DNA of 64,000 bases, from assembly GCF_900215335.1 (NCBI RefSeq), contig NZ_OCMT01000003.1, forward strand, positions 186,001-250,000, written 5' to 3'. This DNA comes from Pedobacter xixiisoli. GTDB taxonomy: Bacteria; Bacteroidota; Bacteroidia; Sphingobacteriales; Sphingobacteriaceae. The position numbers and the translations under genes are program-made. Below, piece after piece: positions 26,323 through 37,200 of the stretch. How positions within the stretch are numbered: position 1 is the stretch's first letter; the number at the start of each line of letters is the position of its first letter. Under the pieces are notes generated by a model. It was not told the DNA's origin, ran no database searches, and saw nothing but the letters and a program-made list of their open reading frames with translations.

Positions 26323-26557
26323 AAACATTAAATTTTTAATAAAGCAAAGCTTCAGCACCAAAAGTATCTGGAAAATTCAATGATATCCAGATGGTAATAT
26401 TTGGAATGAGAGCTCGTGATGTAAAAATAATAATTTTTTATTCTTTAGTAATATCAACCAATTTAGAGAAATAGATACGGGATACCGTATTCAGGTATCA
26501 ATTTCTTATTTAAATTTTGCTTAATTTTATTTAATTAACCTCTTATATAACTTATGC
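26323..26557. promoter_or_regulatory. Divergent control region between Septu-like and Gabija units
   Basis: Minus-strand -7 box at 26359-26366 (CAAAAGTA on the plus strand, TACTTTTG reversed), serving the ATPase gene. Dyads: ATCTGG...CCAGAT (about 26366-26391) and ATACGG-gata-CCGTAT (26475-26490) with a third GTATC copy nearby. The plus side is very AT-rich (26491-26557), with no perfect TAnnTTTG. The dyads may be operators but no regulator gene is adjacent. Confidence 0.5.
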
Positions 26558-28399
26558 ATGTTCTTAACAAATCTTAAATTATGGAACTTTAGGATCTTTG
26601 GTGCCGATGGAACCTTTGACCACTCTAAGCCTAATCTTTCCCTTGATTTCAAGGATGGTATCAATGTACTGATTGGCGAAAATGACTCCGGGAAAACGGC
26701 TATTATCGATGCTATTAAAATGGTACTAAAAACACATAGTGCCGAGTGGATAAAAATCGAAGACGAAGATTTTTTTAAGGATGCCCATCGCCTAAGGATA
26801 GAATGCCGCTTTAAAGGGATGAGTGATGAGGAAGCCAAACACTTCGCAGAGTGGCTAGATTGGGTTATCGAAGACTCAGGCGGGAAGCCATATCTTACAG
26901 TCTATTACGATATTTCTCGAAGGGATGGCAAAATAATACCCTCTGATATTAAGGCAGGCATCGATGACACCGGGCATATACTCACAGCCGAGGCAAAGGA
27001 AATGCTAAGAACCACATACCTCAGGCCCCTTCGAGATGCTAAAAGTGAGCTATCCCCGAAACGAAATTCCCGCCTTTCACAGATACTTTATTCCCATGCA
27101 GCCTTCAGCGATAAAAAAACACACCGATTAATCGGGCTTGCGCAGACGCTAAATAAAGAGGTGACCGAATATTTCAAGGGTAAGGATGCTGCTGGCAGCG
27201 ACCTTCCTGCTAGCGACCTTCTGGGGAAAGAAGTTAAAAAGGTAATGGACACCTATCTTAACCAGTTCTCTAAAAAGAGTACTGCTTTTAGGATGACTTC
27301 TTCAGATCTAAAAAGCATTCTAGAGTCCTTATGCCTGCTTTTTGAAGATGGCTATAACCTGGGACTGGGCAGTCATAACCTGTTATGTATAGCATCAGAG
27401 CTACTGCACCTGAAAAAAGGGAACTGGGATGGACTGCGCCTGGGACTTGTAGAGGAAATAGAGGCTCATCTCCATCCACAGGTTCAGCTTCAGGTGGTAG
27501 AAACCTTGAAATCCCATTCTAATGATATGCAGCTCATCTTTACCACACATAGTCCAAATATAGGATCAAAGATACCGCTAGAGAACCTGATCATGTGCCA
27601 TAAAGGGACGGCGTATCCTTTGGGGCATGATTTTACAAAACTGGATAAGGATGATTATAAATTCCTTGAGATATTTCTTGATACCACTAAAGCAAACCTA
27701 TTCTTCTCAAAGGGCATAATCCTTGTAGAAGGTTGGGCAGAGGAAATCCTGGTGCCCGTTATTGCCTCGGCAATAGGAATAGACCTTACAGAATGCGGAG
27801 TTTCCATCATCAATGTGGGCAGTACGGCCTATCTGCGGTTTGCAAAGATATTCCAGAGAAAAGCCGTGCCATTGATCGAGATACCAGTATCCATCATTAC
27901 TGATGTAGATATCAGGACTTATGAGAAAAATCTGATTATTGATGGCGCAGGAAAGCCTGTTCTAGATGATAAGGGCAAATCTACCTATGATTATCAAAAA
28001 AGGGATGCTGCTACGGTAACAGCTGAAACAACTGCAAAGAAAACGGCAATAGATAAATCAGAGGAAAACGTAAAATATTTTATCGCAGACGATTGGACCT
28101 TAGAGTACAGCCTGTTTAAGTCCGCATGTATGAGTGCGCTTTTCAAACAAACAGCAGAGGAGGTACATAGCAAAACAGATTGGGCAACAGATTTTGAGAA
28201 GAAACTCGCAGAAAAGCTTATTGTAAAGAGTCTCGATAAAACCGAGATAGCCTATCTTTTGGCGAAAACTTTACTTAATCTACTGGAAATAGATCCTGGG
28301 AGAACGTCATCGCCCTTAAAAGATATAAATGAAGCAGATGGCAAAAATGATGCAATAGATTATATAATTAAAGCTATCAAACATGCCTCAGGAAATTGA
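26558..28399 (+). CDS. gajA: Gabija protein GajA (OLD-family ATPase-nuclease)
   Basis: 613 residues. ATPase: Walker A GENDSGKT (40-47), signature-like LGLGSHNLL (267-275), Walker B LVEEIEAHLHPQ, H-loop FTTHSP. TOPRIM nuclease: Glu391 in ILVEGWAEE and the DxD pair D449/D451 in ITDVDIRTY. This two-part design is that of OLD nucleases; GajA nicks DNA when nucleotides fall. The helicase gene overlapping it by 17 bp identifies the pair as Gabija. It begins the plus-strand run that continues to 38804. Confidence 0.9.
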   Translation: MFLTNLKLWNFRIFGADGTFDHSKPNLSLDFKDGINVLIGENDSGKTAIIDAIKMVLKTHSAEWIKIEDEDFFKDAHRLRIECRFKGMSDEEAKHFAEWLDWVIEDSGGKPYLTVYYDISRRDGKIIPSDIKAGIDDTGHILTAEAKEMLRTTYLRPLRDAKSELSPKRNSRLSQILYSHAAFSDKKTHRLIGLAQTLNKEVTEYFKGKDAAGSDLPASDLLGKEVKKVMDTYLNQFSKKSTAFRMTSSDLKSILESLCLLFEDGYNLGLGSHNLLCIASELLHLKKGNWDGLRLGLVEEIEAHLHPQVQLQVVETLKSHSNDMQLIFTTHSPNIGSKIPLENLIMCHKGTAYPLGHDFTKLDKDDYKFLEIFLDTTKANLFFSKGIILVEGWAEEILVPVIASAIGIDLTECGVSIINVGSTAYLRFAKIFQRKAVPLIEIPVSIITDVDIRTYEKNLIIDGAGKPVLDDKGKSTYDYQKRDAATVTAETTAKKTAIDKSEENVKYFIADDWTLEYSLFKSACMSALFKQTAEEVHSKTDWATDFEKKLAEKLIVKSLDKTEIAYLLAKTLLNLLEIDPGRTSSPLKDINEADGKNDAIDYIIKAIKHASGN

Positions 28400-30362
28400 G
28401 ATCACAGATGATCAGGTGAAGTTGGCAGAAAAGTATCTGCTTCCACAGGGAAAAAGCTTTGATGATGAACGGGTAGCATTTATGAAGGATTTATCTACCC
28501 ATGACCTACATGCTGTACCCGGTAGCGGAAAGACCACAGCATTGCTGGCAAAGCTTATCGCTCTTGAACAGCACCTTCCATTCGCAGATAGGTCTGGAGT
28601 ATTGGTTATTTCACATACCAATGCCGCAGTCGATGAGATAAGGCGCAATATTGGACATGTCTGCCCGAGGCTATTCGCCTATCCAAACTTTATTGGTACA
28701 ATACAGGGATTTGTTGATGCATTTTTGGCAGTGCCCTATTATAAATCAGTATATCACAGAAGACCTGTTCGTATAGATGATGAGATTTACGATGAAAACC
28801 ACTTTCCTGATTATAAGCTTTCAGCATATCTCAATAATAGAGGTGATGGCAAAAAATTATTATATAAATATAGATTGGGAAAGGATGGCAAGTTGACCTT
28901 GCAGCTGGAAAACAAACCATTTGTTTTCCCTGAAACATCAGGGACTTATCAAAAAATATTGTCAATTAAACAAGAACTCCGAGAAAGTGGCTTTTTATGC
29001 TTTGATGATGCATATATCCTTGCCCAGGAATACCTCGAGAAATTCCCAGGGATTATCAATATCTTAAGAAAACGCTTCAGTTATGTTTTCGTCGATGAGA
29101 TGCAGGATATGGATAGGCATCAGTATGATCTGCTTGAAACCTTATTCGGGGACGCCGCAGAAGTCGCTTATCAGCGTATTGGCGATAAGAACCAGGCCAT
29201 CTTCAATGCTGAGTCGGAGATGCTCGATATCTGGAAAGAACGGAATGTAAAGGAGCTGAATGGAAGCCATAGGCTACATTCAGCCACAGCCTGCATTGTA
29301 GAATCCCTTGCATTGAGCCCCATAGCTGTGGTTGGAAATAAGACCAATACTGATGGCTCAGCAATTGACATAAGACCGGTAATGTTGGTATATGAAAATG
29401 ATACAGTTAGCGAGGTAATATCCTGTTTTGCAGATGAGATCAAAAGGCTTGTAGACGAGGGAAAAATAAATCTGGCTAGTGATAACGTGCATAAGGCAGT
29501 TGCCTGGACGGCAGCGAAACCAGGAGATAGTGCGAACATGATAAAACTTAATCATTACCATGGTAGTTTTTCCAAGGATCATGCAAAGCTTAAGATCAAT
29601 TACCCATGTTTGGAAGCCTACCTACATTATCATCAGCAGGATGCTAGCAAGCTAGCCTCGATTCGAAAGAGCGCGCTCAATGGGATATTAAGAATTTTAA
29701 GGTTGGAAGAAGTTGTAAATCCAGGGACAGGCCGCTCATTTACAAAAAGAAGTCTGGTCGATTGGATTAAAGAGCAACATTCGGGATTTTACCGAGATTT
29801 CAAGCTCCAGCTTTATCAGATAACAGCACTGAACATAGAACAGAAAAAAAGCGAAGCATTAAAGTCCTTGATTAAGCTAGCAACCGAGGTGCTATCCAAG
29901 CTCGGCAAGACAATCAAGAAATCAAAAACCTTTATTGATGAAAAACATGTGCCAGTTGTTACTACATCAGAAGAAGACCCAGAGCAAAAAAGCAATTGCT
30001 TTGTCAAAAACGGAATCCAAATCGATGTGGCAACGGTACACGCTGTAAAGGGACAGACACATACCAGCACCCTTTATATGGAGAGTTTTTATCAAATCAA
30101 CGTAGGTGGCAAAGGACAGTACGAGTCTTCCAGAGTTGCAGATCAGTTGCAGGGAACCCCGCTGGCTGCAGGTGCACATGAATTTATCAGGCAGTCATTA
30201 AAAATGACTTATGTTGGGTTTTCAAGAGCTACGCATCTGCTGGGTTTCGCCATACATAAGTCGCATTTCGACGCGCTGTATAACGGAAAACCAAATATGG
30301 ATCGTTGGAAGGTAATCATTGTGCCCAAACCTAAGAAACCAGCTTTGGCAGCTGCCAAATAG
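28383..30362 (+). CDS. gajB: Gabija protein GajB (UvrD-like helicase)
   Basis: 659 residues, longer than the ~500 of the first described GajB. Superfamily-1 motifs: Walker A AVPGSGKTT (44-52), motif II FVDEMQDMD, motif III GDKNQAIF, motif V VHAVKGQTH and motif VI YVGFSRATH. GajB is thought to bind DNA ends and activate GajA. The start overlaps the end of gajA by 17 bp. The extra length lies mostly between motifs III and V (2A/2B region). The next gene follows after about 20 bp. Confidence 0.88.
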   Translation: MPQEIEITDDQVKLAEKYLLPQGKSFDDERVAFMKDLSTHDLHAVPGSGKTTALLAKLIALEQHLPFADRSGVLVISHTNAAVDEIRRNIGHVCPRLFAYPNFIGTIQGFVDAFLAVPYYKSVYHRRPVRIDDEIYDENHFPDYKLSAYLNNRGDGKKLLYKYRLGKDGKLTLQLENKPFVFPETSGTYQKILSIKQELRESGFLCFDDAYILAQEYLEKFPGIINILRKRFSYVFVDEMQDMDRHQYDLLETLFGDAAEVAYQRIGDKNQAIFNAESEMLDIWKERNVKELNGSHRLHSATACIVESLALSPIAVVGNKTNTDGSAIDIRPVMLVYENDTVSEVISCFADEIKRLVDEGKINLASDNVHKAVAWTAAKPGDSANMIKLNHYHGSFSKDHAKLKINYPCLEAYLHYHQQDASKLASIRKSALNGILRILRLEEVVNPGTGRSFTKRSLVDWIKEQHSGFYRDFKLQLYQITALNIEQKKSEALKSLIKLATEVLSKLGKTIKKSKTFIDEKHVPVVTTSEEDPEQKSNCFVKNGIQIDVATVHAVKGQTHTSTLYMESFYQINVGGKGQYESSRVADQLQGTPLAAGAHEFIRQSLKMTYVGFSRATHLLGFAIHKSHFDALYNGKPNMDRWKVIIVPKPKKPALAAAK

Positions 30363-30383
30363 TTTATTTTGAACCTTAGAGAA

Positions 30384-31340
30384 ATGATTTTTTATAATAC
30401 AAACGGGCTGCCAAGCGATAAGCCAAAAGAGAATAAATTCTGGATAACCCAAGGCCCATCTGATTTTGTACTGAAGGAGAATGATTTGACTTTGGATATT
30501 GAAAGTCAAGCGATTTATTTAAGAAATCTTCTGGCAGAAAAAGTATTTGGCAGCCAGCAACGCTATTACGATCAGTTACCATTCGCTCCATTATGGATTT
30601 CTAAGGCAGGCATAGATTCTGACATCAAAATCTCAAAGGAGGAGTTTGAAAAACTCATCGCCAATGCTGATGCGCTCACCTGTAAATTTCTATATTATTA
30701 TGATGTCTCATCGCTAATAGGCTCATTACAGAATAGCGTACAAGAGGTCAGACATTTAATGGGCGAGTTTTATAGGGAGCTGAATGAAAATTCTTTTATG
30801 TTAATGCCAGAACCTTTTGAGCAGGATACAGTCATGTTTGCATCAGGTCTTATGGTGACCCGGTTGTTTACCTCCGTTAATCATATATTCATAGCTTTGT
30901 ATAGCCAGCTTGATTTTATCACAAAAATCTGTTACGAGATGGAACAGATGGATGATAATTATATTGCATATAAAAAGATTAAGTCAGCTAAAATTCTTTT
31001 CGGGGATGCGAGACGGACAAGCTTAAATGGAAAGCCTGATACATTGTTCGCCGATTCGGTGAATATTAAAATGATTCAGACACTGCGCAATGAAATTGTT
31101 CATAATGCTTCATTTGAAGATGTGCAAAAGGTTTTTCAGGTGTTTAAGTCCAGTATAATGGTAGAAAAATTTATCCTACTGCCGGATTTTGAAAACGGCA
31201 TCATCAAAACACATAAGAACAGGAAAAGGTTTTTTGACCAGGAGATCAAGCTCAATGAAATACTGCCAGAGCTTATTTTTGATTTCTGGAAGCGCTTGCA
31301 CCAAACCTTAAAAATTCTTGTGGAAGATTCTGGAGGCTAA
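30384..31340 (+). CDS. Uncharacterised protein with HEPN-type Rx4H motif
   Basis: 318 residues from the ATG at 30384 (a TTG at 30369 is also in frame). Predicted almost wholly helical. It carries LRNEIVHN, i.e. Arg235-Asn236-x-x-x-His240, the Rx4-6H motif of HEPN ribonucleases, within a helical setting. No other motif, and no family I can name. It is packed 21 bp after gajB and about 66 bp before the AlbA_2 gene. A toxin-like RNase that acts with Gabija or Wadjet is a fair guess, but a non-catalytic HEPN-like helical protein is possible. Confidence 0.5.
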   Translation: MIFYNTNGLPSDKPKENKFWITQGPSDFVLKENDLTLDIESQAIYLRNLLAEKVFGSQQRYYDQLPFAPLWISKAGIDSDIKISKEEFEKLIANADALTCKFLYYYDVSSLIGSLQNSVQEVRHLMGEFYRELNENSFMLMPEPFEQDTVMFASGLMVTRLFTSVNHIFIALYSQLDFITKICYEMEQMDDNYIAYKKIKSAKILFGDARRTSLNGKPDTLFADSVNIKMIQTLRNEIVHNASFEDVQKVFQVFKSSIMVEKFILLPDFENGIIKTHKNRKRFFDQEIKLNEILPELIFDFWKRLHQTLKILVEDSGG

Positions 31341-31406
31341 AGCCCCTTGTCAATCTTCAGGCTAAATTACTATTTTCGAAATACCAATATAAACCTTAAA
31401 ATCATA

Positions 31407-32492
31407 ATGCTCCAGAAGGATATAAATACCATTACATTCAAAGACATCAATGAGCTTTTCTATCGAGGTAATCTCGTAGAGAGCGAAACTCTAGAACTTA
31501 AGCGCCAGTTATCGCAAGACAAAAATGGAAAGATTGAGAATAAAGAATTTGCCAAGGATGTTTCAGCCATGGCCAATGCCCAGGGCGGTCTTATCATCCT
31601 TGGTATCGATGAAAAAGCGCAGGAAATCTGCGGTATCGAAGTTAAAATGGGCAATCAGAAGATAGAGGATTGGATCGGCAATGTTCTCAATGACCTGGTA
31701 GATAAAACCATTAGCTACCAGTTGCACCAGATACCGGTAAATGAAGATGAATCGTTAAAGGTAGTCCTGCTACAGGTAGCAAAAGGAGTAGAGAAACCCT
31801 ACTATGTGGTCGCAGATAAAAAAAGCCTGACCTATATCCGCAAAGGAAGCTCGGTATTTGCCGCCAAACCAGAGGACATTAGAGAAATGTATAAAGAGAC
31901 CATGCTTGCAGAAGTGGAACATAAGCCTAAAGTAGTGGTCAAACAACAAGCAAAAGGCAAACATATCCAACAGATTGCCCAGAATTATGGCAGCATCATC
32001 ACCACCGCCAAAGTTCAGCAGATTACAGAGGTAGTCTATGATAAGGATATGCATATCACAGATGAGCAGGCAAAGCAGATAAAGGATAAAGTCGAGGAGA
32101 TAGTTAGCATACACGATAGTGCAGGTAAGTTCAAAACAAGTACAGAGAAAGGACGCTTTTTTGCCACAACCTGGAGCGGGATAAAGAATAGATTCAATGT
32201 TACGAAATACACCTTGCTACCAAAAGATAAGTTCGAGGAATGTATGCAGTGGCTACAGTCACAGATCGCTTCCCGGCATCGGCCCATCCTGCGAAAGCAT
32301 AACAACCAGGCATGGAAAAACGTGATGTATTCAAGCATCTATGCAAAGTCCAGGAGCGATTGGAATATGGAAAAGGAAAATCTCTTTGATTTCGCCTTCA
32401 ATAAGTTAAAGCTCAAAACCCCTATATCTTCGCTGAAAGACTTAAGTGATGCAAATCTTAAAAAGCTTTATAAAATGCTGTTTTCCACCTGA
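31407..32492 (+). CDS. AlbA_2 / Schlafen-like DNA- or RNA-binding protein
   Basis: About 361 residues from the ATG at 31407 (a TTG at 31347 is in frame but adds an odd Asn/Phe-rich tail). Residues 25-75 (ESETLELKRQ...AMANAQGGLIILGID) and KPYYVVADKKSLTYIRKGSS are the AlbA_2 (Schlafen N-terminal) pattern. The C-terminal half is basic with a possible winged-helix part. AlbA_2 proteins occur in many defence and regulatory settings. It lies between Gabija and Wadjet on the same strand. It could regulate the run or be an effector. Confidence 0.7.
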   Translation: MLQKDINTITFKDINELFYRGNLVESETLELKRQLSQDKNGKIENKEFAKDVSAMANAQGGLIILGIDEKAQEICGIEVKMGNQKIEDWIGNVLNDLVDKTISYQLHQIPVNEDESLKVVLLQVAKGVEKPYYVVADKKSLTYIRKGSSVFAAKPEDIREMYKETMLAEVEHKPKVVVKQQAKGKHIQQIAQNYGSIITTAKVQQITEVVYDKDMHITDEQAKQIKDKVEEIVSIHDSAGKFKTSTEKGRFFATTWSGIKNRFNVTKYTLLPKDKFEECMQWLQSQIASRHRPILRKHNNQAWKNVMYSSIYAKSRSDWNMEKENLFDFAFNKLKLKTPISSLKDLSDANLKKLYKMLFST

Positions 32493-32522
32493 TATATTCC
32501 CGTAGACTTATCTTAGATAGAA

Positions 32523-33722
32523 TTGAAAACATTTTCATCCATAAAACAATTGTTGGGCATGCTCAGCCGGGAGCAGAAGCTCATTAGCGAGATATTCGAA
32601 AAGCGTAAACAGCTATCCTATAAATACGACCACGCCCTGGAGCTGGTAGAATATAATGAGGATAAGCTCTCAAGCCTTATTGAATTTGCCGTGCTACGTC
32701 AAAATGGACGTTTTTTGGAACTCGATGACCAGTTCCTTCAATTCTTTGAGCAGATACTGGAGGTAAATGAAGATATCAATGTATCGTATATCAATGAAAA
32801 TTTACTGGCCATCCACCAGAATATCGTCTATTACCTCCAGGAAAACAGTGAAACCAGGCGATATAACTACCTCAGGCAGGTTAAGAATGCATTGCGTAAA
32901 ATAGGTGTCATTGCAATCCGTAATGTAGTCGATTTAAAGAGGAATATAGACAATACGTTTAAAAACGAACCCAATTATAAGGTCAAGAAGGCCAAATTGG
33001 AACACCTGGATATAAAGCGAAATTATATCTCAAGCCTTATAAATCTTACAGATAAACTCATCTCGGGCGAAGAAGAACAGACGTTTTTTAAAGTGGCAAC
33101 AGATGAAGAACTGCAGCGGATCATTCATATCTTAAAGAATCAGCTTAATACCTGCCGTCATAACCTTATCGATAATCAGAAGCAGATTATAGAATATCTG
33201 AACAGGCTCCGGGCACAGAATATGATGGTGGAGAAAATCCGCCAGCTCAAATACCTTAAAGACCAGTTTGAGCTGCGAACGAAGACCAATATCGAGCAGG
33301 TACTAAGATCTGAAAACCCCTTACTGTTCGAGCCCAATCCAGCCTATTCGCTAAAGCTTTCCTTAGACCAGTTGCAGGGCGATGATAATAGCCTTGAGCT
33401 GATCAGAAAAGTTCACGCTCGTCAAAGGTCTGGTAAGGGAATAAAACAATCTGTTGCAGATACGGACCTTAGCGAATACATGGATTCAGAGTCAGAGCAG
33501 GTTCCTCAGGTTAATCTCGAGGAGGTTAAGAATAGTTTTCTGGCCGGAAGTAATAACCTGTTTGATTTTTTGCAAACCTATAATTTTGGGATGGAGCTTA
33601 GCTTTGAGGAACGGTTAACGGTATACTGCCAGCTGGTCTCCCAGTACGATGCCCATTTCCGCCTTACGGACAGCTACCAGGTCAAACAGGAAACAGAATA
33701 TTTAATGATATATCCCGCATAA
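32523..33722 (+). CDS. jetA: Wadjet protein JetA (kleisin-like subunit)
   Basis: 399 residues; it opens with TTG at 32523, since the first in-frame ATG (32559) would trim 12 residues. The whole protein is helical and coiled-coil-rich, as expected of the kleisin-like subunit (MukF/MksF role) that bridges the SMC heads. The assignment rests on being first in a jetA-B-C-D order with an unmistakable JetC and JetD. The stop is one base before the start of jetB. Wadjet acts on circular plasmids by loop extrusion and cutting. The type could not be fixed from sequence alone. Confidence 0.72.
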   Translation: MKTFSSIKQLLGMLSREQKLISEIFEKRKQLSYKYDHALELVEYNEDKLSSLIEFAVLRQNGRFLELDDQFLQFFEQILEVNEDINVSYINENLLAIHQNIVYYLQENSETRRYNYLRQVKNALRKIGVIAIRNVVDLKRNIDNTFKNEPNYKVKKAKLEHLDIKRNYISSLINLTDKLISGEEEQTFFKVATDEELQRIIHILKNQLNTCRHNLIDNQKQIIEYLNRLRAQNMMVEKIRQLKYLKDQFELRTKTNIEQVLRSENPLLFEPNPAYSLKLSLDQLQGDDNSLELIRKVHARQRSGKGIKQSVADTDLSEYMDSESEQVPQVNLEEVKNSFLAGSNNLFDFLQTYNFGMELSFEERLTVYCQLVSQYDAHFRLTDSYQVKQETEYLMIYPA

Positions 33723-33723
33723 T

Positions 33724-34296
33724 ATGAGCATAATACCAAAACAATCCGCCGAAGTATTCGAAATTCTGAGCAAGGGTCAGTTCATCTGCTCGAATAGTAC
33801 CAAAGATTACATCCGAAAGCTTTACCTGGCGATAAGCGAAGACTTTGATGCCTATTATGAGTATTTCGCGGGAATAAACATGATTTTAGAAGAGGGCGAT
33901 GAATTTTACCATTTTGTACGCTCGGAAGCAAGGGCAGAAGTGGAGCGTAAGCTTGAGATTGTCATGAAATGGATTGATGTCATAGATTTTCTGAAAACAT
34001 TTGATATCAGCTTTGGTTCAGGCATGCGCTTTAGAGCAGCAGATATTCTAGCAAGGTTAAGTGTCGATGCGGATCTAAAAAGTAAGTTGGAAGGCCTTAA
34101 AAAATACACCTCAGGTAAGGATAAGCATTCTGATATTATGGAAAAAGTACTAGATATGCTGGAAAAGGACAACTTCATCGAGATTGAAAATGATATATCC
34201 CAGGAGTATAAGACGCTGGCCTCGTTCGCTTACCTGGAAAAATTAGTGCTAATTATTAATATCCCTGAAGAAATACAGAATGAGATACCTCAATAA
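33724..34296 (+). CDS. jetB: Wadjet protein JetB (KITE-like subunit)
   Basis: 190 residues, consistent with the MukE/MksE-type winged-helix subunit. Composition is helical with acidic patches (EDFDAYYEYFAGINMILEEG). It starts 1 bp after jetA and overlaps jetC by 17 bp, so these are translated together. Expected role: binding JetA and DNA at the SMC heads. Identification is mostly from position and size. Confidence 0.7.
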   Translation: MSIIPKQSAEVFEILSKGQFICSNSTKDYIRKLYLAISEDFDAYYEYFAGINMILEEGDEFYHFVRSEARAEVERKLEIVMKWIDVIDFLKTFDISFGSGMRFRAADILARLSVDADLKSKLEGLKKYTSGKDKHSDIMEKVLDMLEKDNFIEIENDISQEYKTLASFAYLEKLVLIINIPEEIQNEIPQ

Positions 34297-37200
34297 GATT
34301 GTGTTTATCAATAGTGCCAATATCGCATACGCCGAGATTGGTATTGCCGGAAACGTGCACTTTATAGGAACGCAGGGCGTGGGTAAGAGTACCTGTCTCC
34401 GGGCTATCTTGTTTTTTTACAATGCAGATAAGCTAAGGCTTGGTATAGAAAAGGGAAAACGTTCCTTTGATGATTACTATCTGCCACATGGGAATTCGTT
34501 TATCGTTTATGAGGTGGTTACAGAGACGGGCGCATATTGCGTGTTGGCGTATAAATCCCAGGGCAGAGCAGCGTTCAGGTTTATCGACGGGGCTTATGAT
34601 AGAAACAATTTCATCGGCCAGGACAATAAGGCAATGGTCTGGGACAAGGTCCGCAATACCTTCTCAGGCGTTGCTGCCTATAGCCGAAAAGTTGAACGAT
34701 ATGAAGAATACAGGGATATTCTGTATGGGAATAATAGGGGTCTACAGCCACAGTTTAAAAAATATGCGCTAATCGAGAGTAAATCCTACCAGAATCTCCC
34801 TCGAACGATACAGAACGTGTTTCTAAATTCTAAGCTGGAGGCCGAGTTCATTAAGCAGACAATTATTATGTCGCTCAATGAAGAGGACGTTAGCATTGAT
34901 CTCGATCAGTATGCCTTGCATCTAAAAAATTTTGAACAGCAGCTCGCCGATATAGGAAAATGGACAGAAAAGAATAAATCCGGTGAGATTGTTGTACGCT
35001 TGCTGGCAGCAAACATATCATCGCTACATAAGACGGTGGGCTTTTTATCAAACGAAAAGCAGCAGCTCCTGCAAACACTCATAAGCTCGCACGCAGCCCT
35101 GGAACAGGCGCATCCGGGATTGGTCAAAAGGCTTGATCAGCAGAGAGAAAAAAAGGTATTGGCCGTTAAAAAAGTAGAGGAAGCCGATGATAAGTTCGGG
35201 GAAAAGAAAGGTAAAATAGTAAAAGAGATAAATTTGATGGATGCCAGGCTTTCAGATGCCAGACGCAAAAGTGAAGATTATCAGAGGATAAATATAACCG
35301 GCATAATCGAACGTGTGGCCAAAAGGTCTTCATGGGAAAATAAAAAAGCCAATATCCAGGCCGAACGCGACACGCTTTCATTTCTATACCAAGAGATTAC
35401 AAATAAATACGCAGCATTGCTCCTTCAGCTGCGCAATCAGTTGGACCAGTTTATCAATGAAAAAAACAGTGAGGGAAACGACCGGAAATCAGCATCCTAC
35501 CGGACGAAAGATGATGTTAGGAGACTATACGAGAAAATTGCCTCAGACATAGAACTTGAGCATGCCGATATCAAGGTAAATGCACAGATGTTGGTAAATG
35601 AAAAGAAGGATGCCATATACGGATTAGAACTAAAGAAAAAAGAAGCAGAGTTAAAGAGATGGTTCGAGCTTGAAATCTCCACTGAGAATCGGTTAATCGC
35701 AGATGCTGACCAGAAATTACTTGCCATAAAAACAGAGAAGACCAGCAGTAAATCACTGATCGAATCGCTACAGAAAAGCTGGAGCCTGGATGAGAAAAGT
35801 CTGGATGTTGATTTTTTATCACAAAGAAATAGATTTGATGAACAGATTGCCAAGGCTAACACAAAGATTGAAGAATATAAAACACTCATCGCATCCAGCC
35901 GTAATTCGCTCTACGAATGGCTGCATGAAAATAAGCCCGGATGGGAAGATAACATCGGTAAGGTCATAAACCAGCAGTCAGTATTGTTCAAGTCTGGGCT
36001 GTCACCAAAACATGTTTCAGTGGATGCAAATCTATTTTACGGGATTGAGCTTGATCTTTCTTCCTTAGAGTCGGATGTTAAATCCATTGCTGACTACGAG
36101 CAGGAAATAAAACAGCTAGGTGAGCAGATTATTGCGCACCAGACATCGATAGCTTCCCTGGCAGAACAGCAGGTCGCAGAGAATGAAAAGCTAAAAAGAA
36201 AATATCAGCCACAGATAAAAACACAAAAGGATTTGAACGCCCGAAGAGAATACGATGAGATAAAGCTCAATGAACGGAGGGAAAAATCGATACTTGATCG
36301 TGATGACTGGAGGAGAAAATCCGAAACAGAACAAAAGGCAGAGTTAGCGAATATCAAGGCGGAAATACTACAGGCTGGCGAAGAAAAATTGTTGGTCGAT
36401 GAACATGTCCAGACAATAGAAAAAAATATAAAAAAGCAGCTTGATGATAAGCGGCGGGAAAGAGACCAAAAGCTCTCGGCCGAAGACAGAGAGCTTAGCC
36501 AGGTCTTAGAGGCTATAAAAGTTGCAGTTGATGCAGAAAAGATTAGAGTTGAAATCCGTAAAAAGCAGATTTCTGGCCAAGAAAAAGAGGATCTGGAAAA
36601 AGAGGGAGCAGATGTCAAGCGCATTACTGAAATTGAGGTAGAGCTGGTTGAAATAAATAAGGAACTTGACTATATCGATAGCAACAGGGATAGGGTAGCA
36701 GAATATAACAAGGATAAACGTGAGCTATTTGATCATGTGGATGATTTCAAGTCAACGAAAAAACTAGCCGAGGGCAAACTTTCCCTTGAGCAGGAGCGCC
36801 ATGAGAATGCAAAGCTTAAGCTTCAGGAAGGTGTTAATGCGTTGAATTTGCTTATTTCGGCTATGGAGGTGGAATTACGTGAAATGACTGAAGACCTCGA
36901 GGACTTTGAAAACTTTAGTAAAACTGATGTATACCTCATGCTCAGCGCAGATACACCCATTCTAGGAAAGCAAACGGAGATAAGCTTGCGCTTGACCAGG
37001 CTTATTGCATCTATATACGAAAAAGTAAACGAGTCCAGCTTGCGGATGAATGAGCTGCGGGGAAACGTAAATAAATTTCTGAGCAATTTTTCTGCTGGAA
37101 ATATTTTTGGCTTTGAGACCAGCCTTGCCGATGAGCTGGATTACCTTCGTTTTGCAGAAAACCTGAGCGAGTTTTTGGAAGAAAATAAAATTGACGAGTA

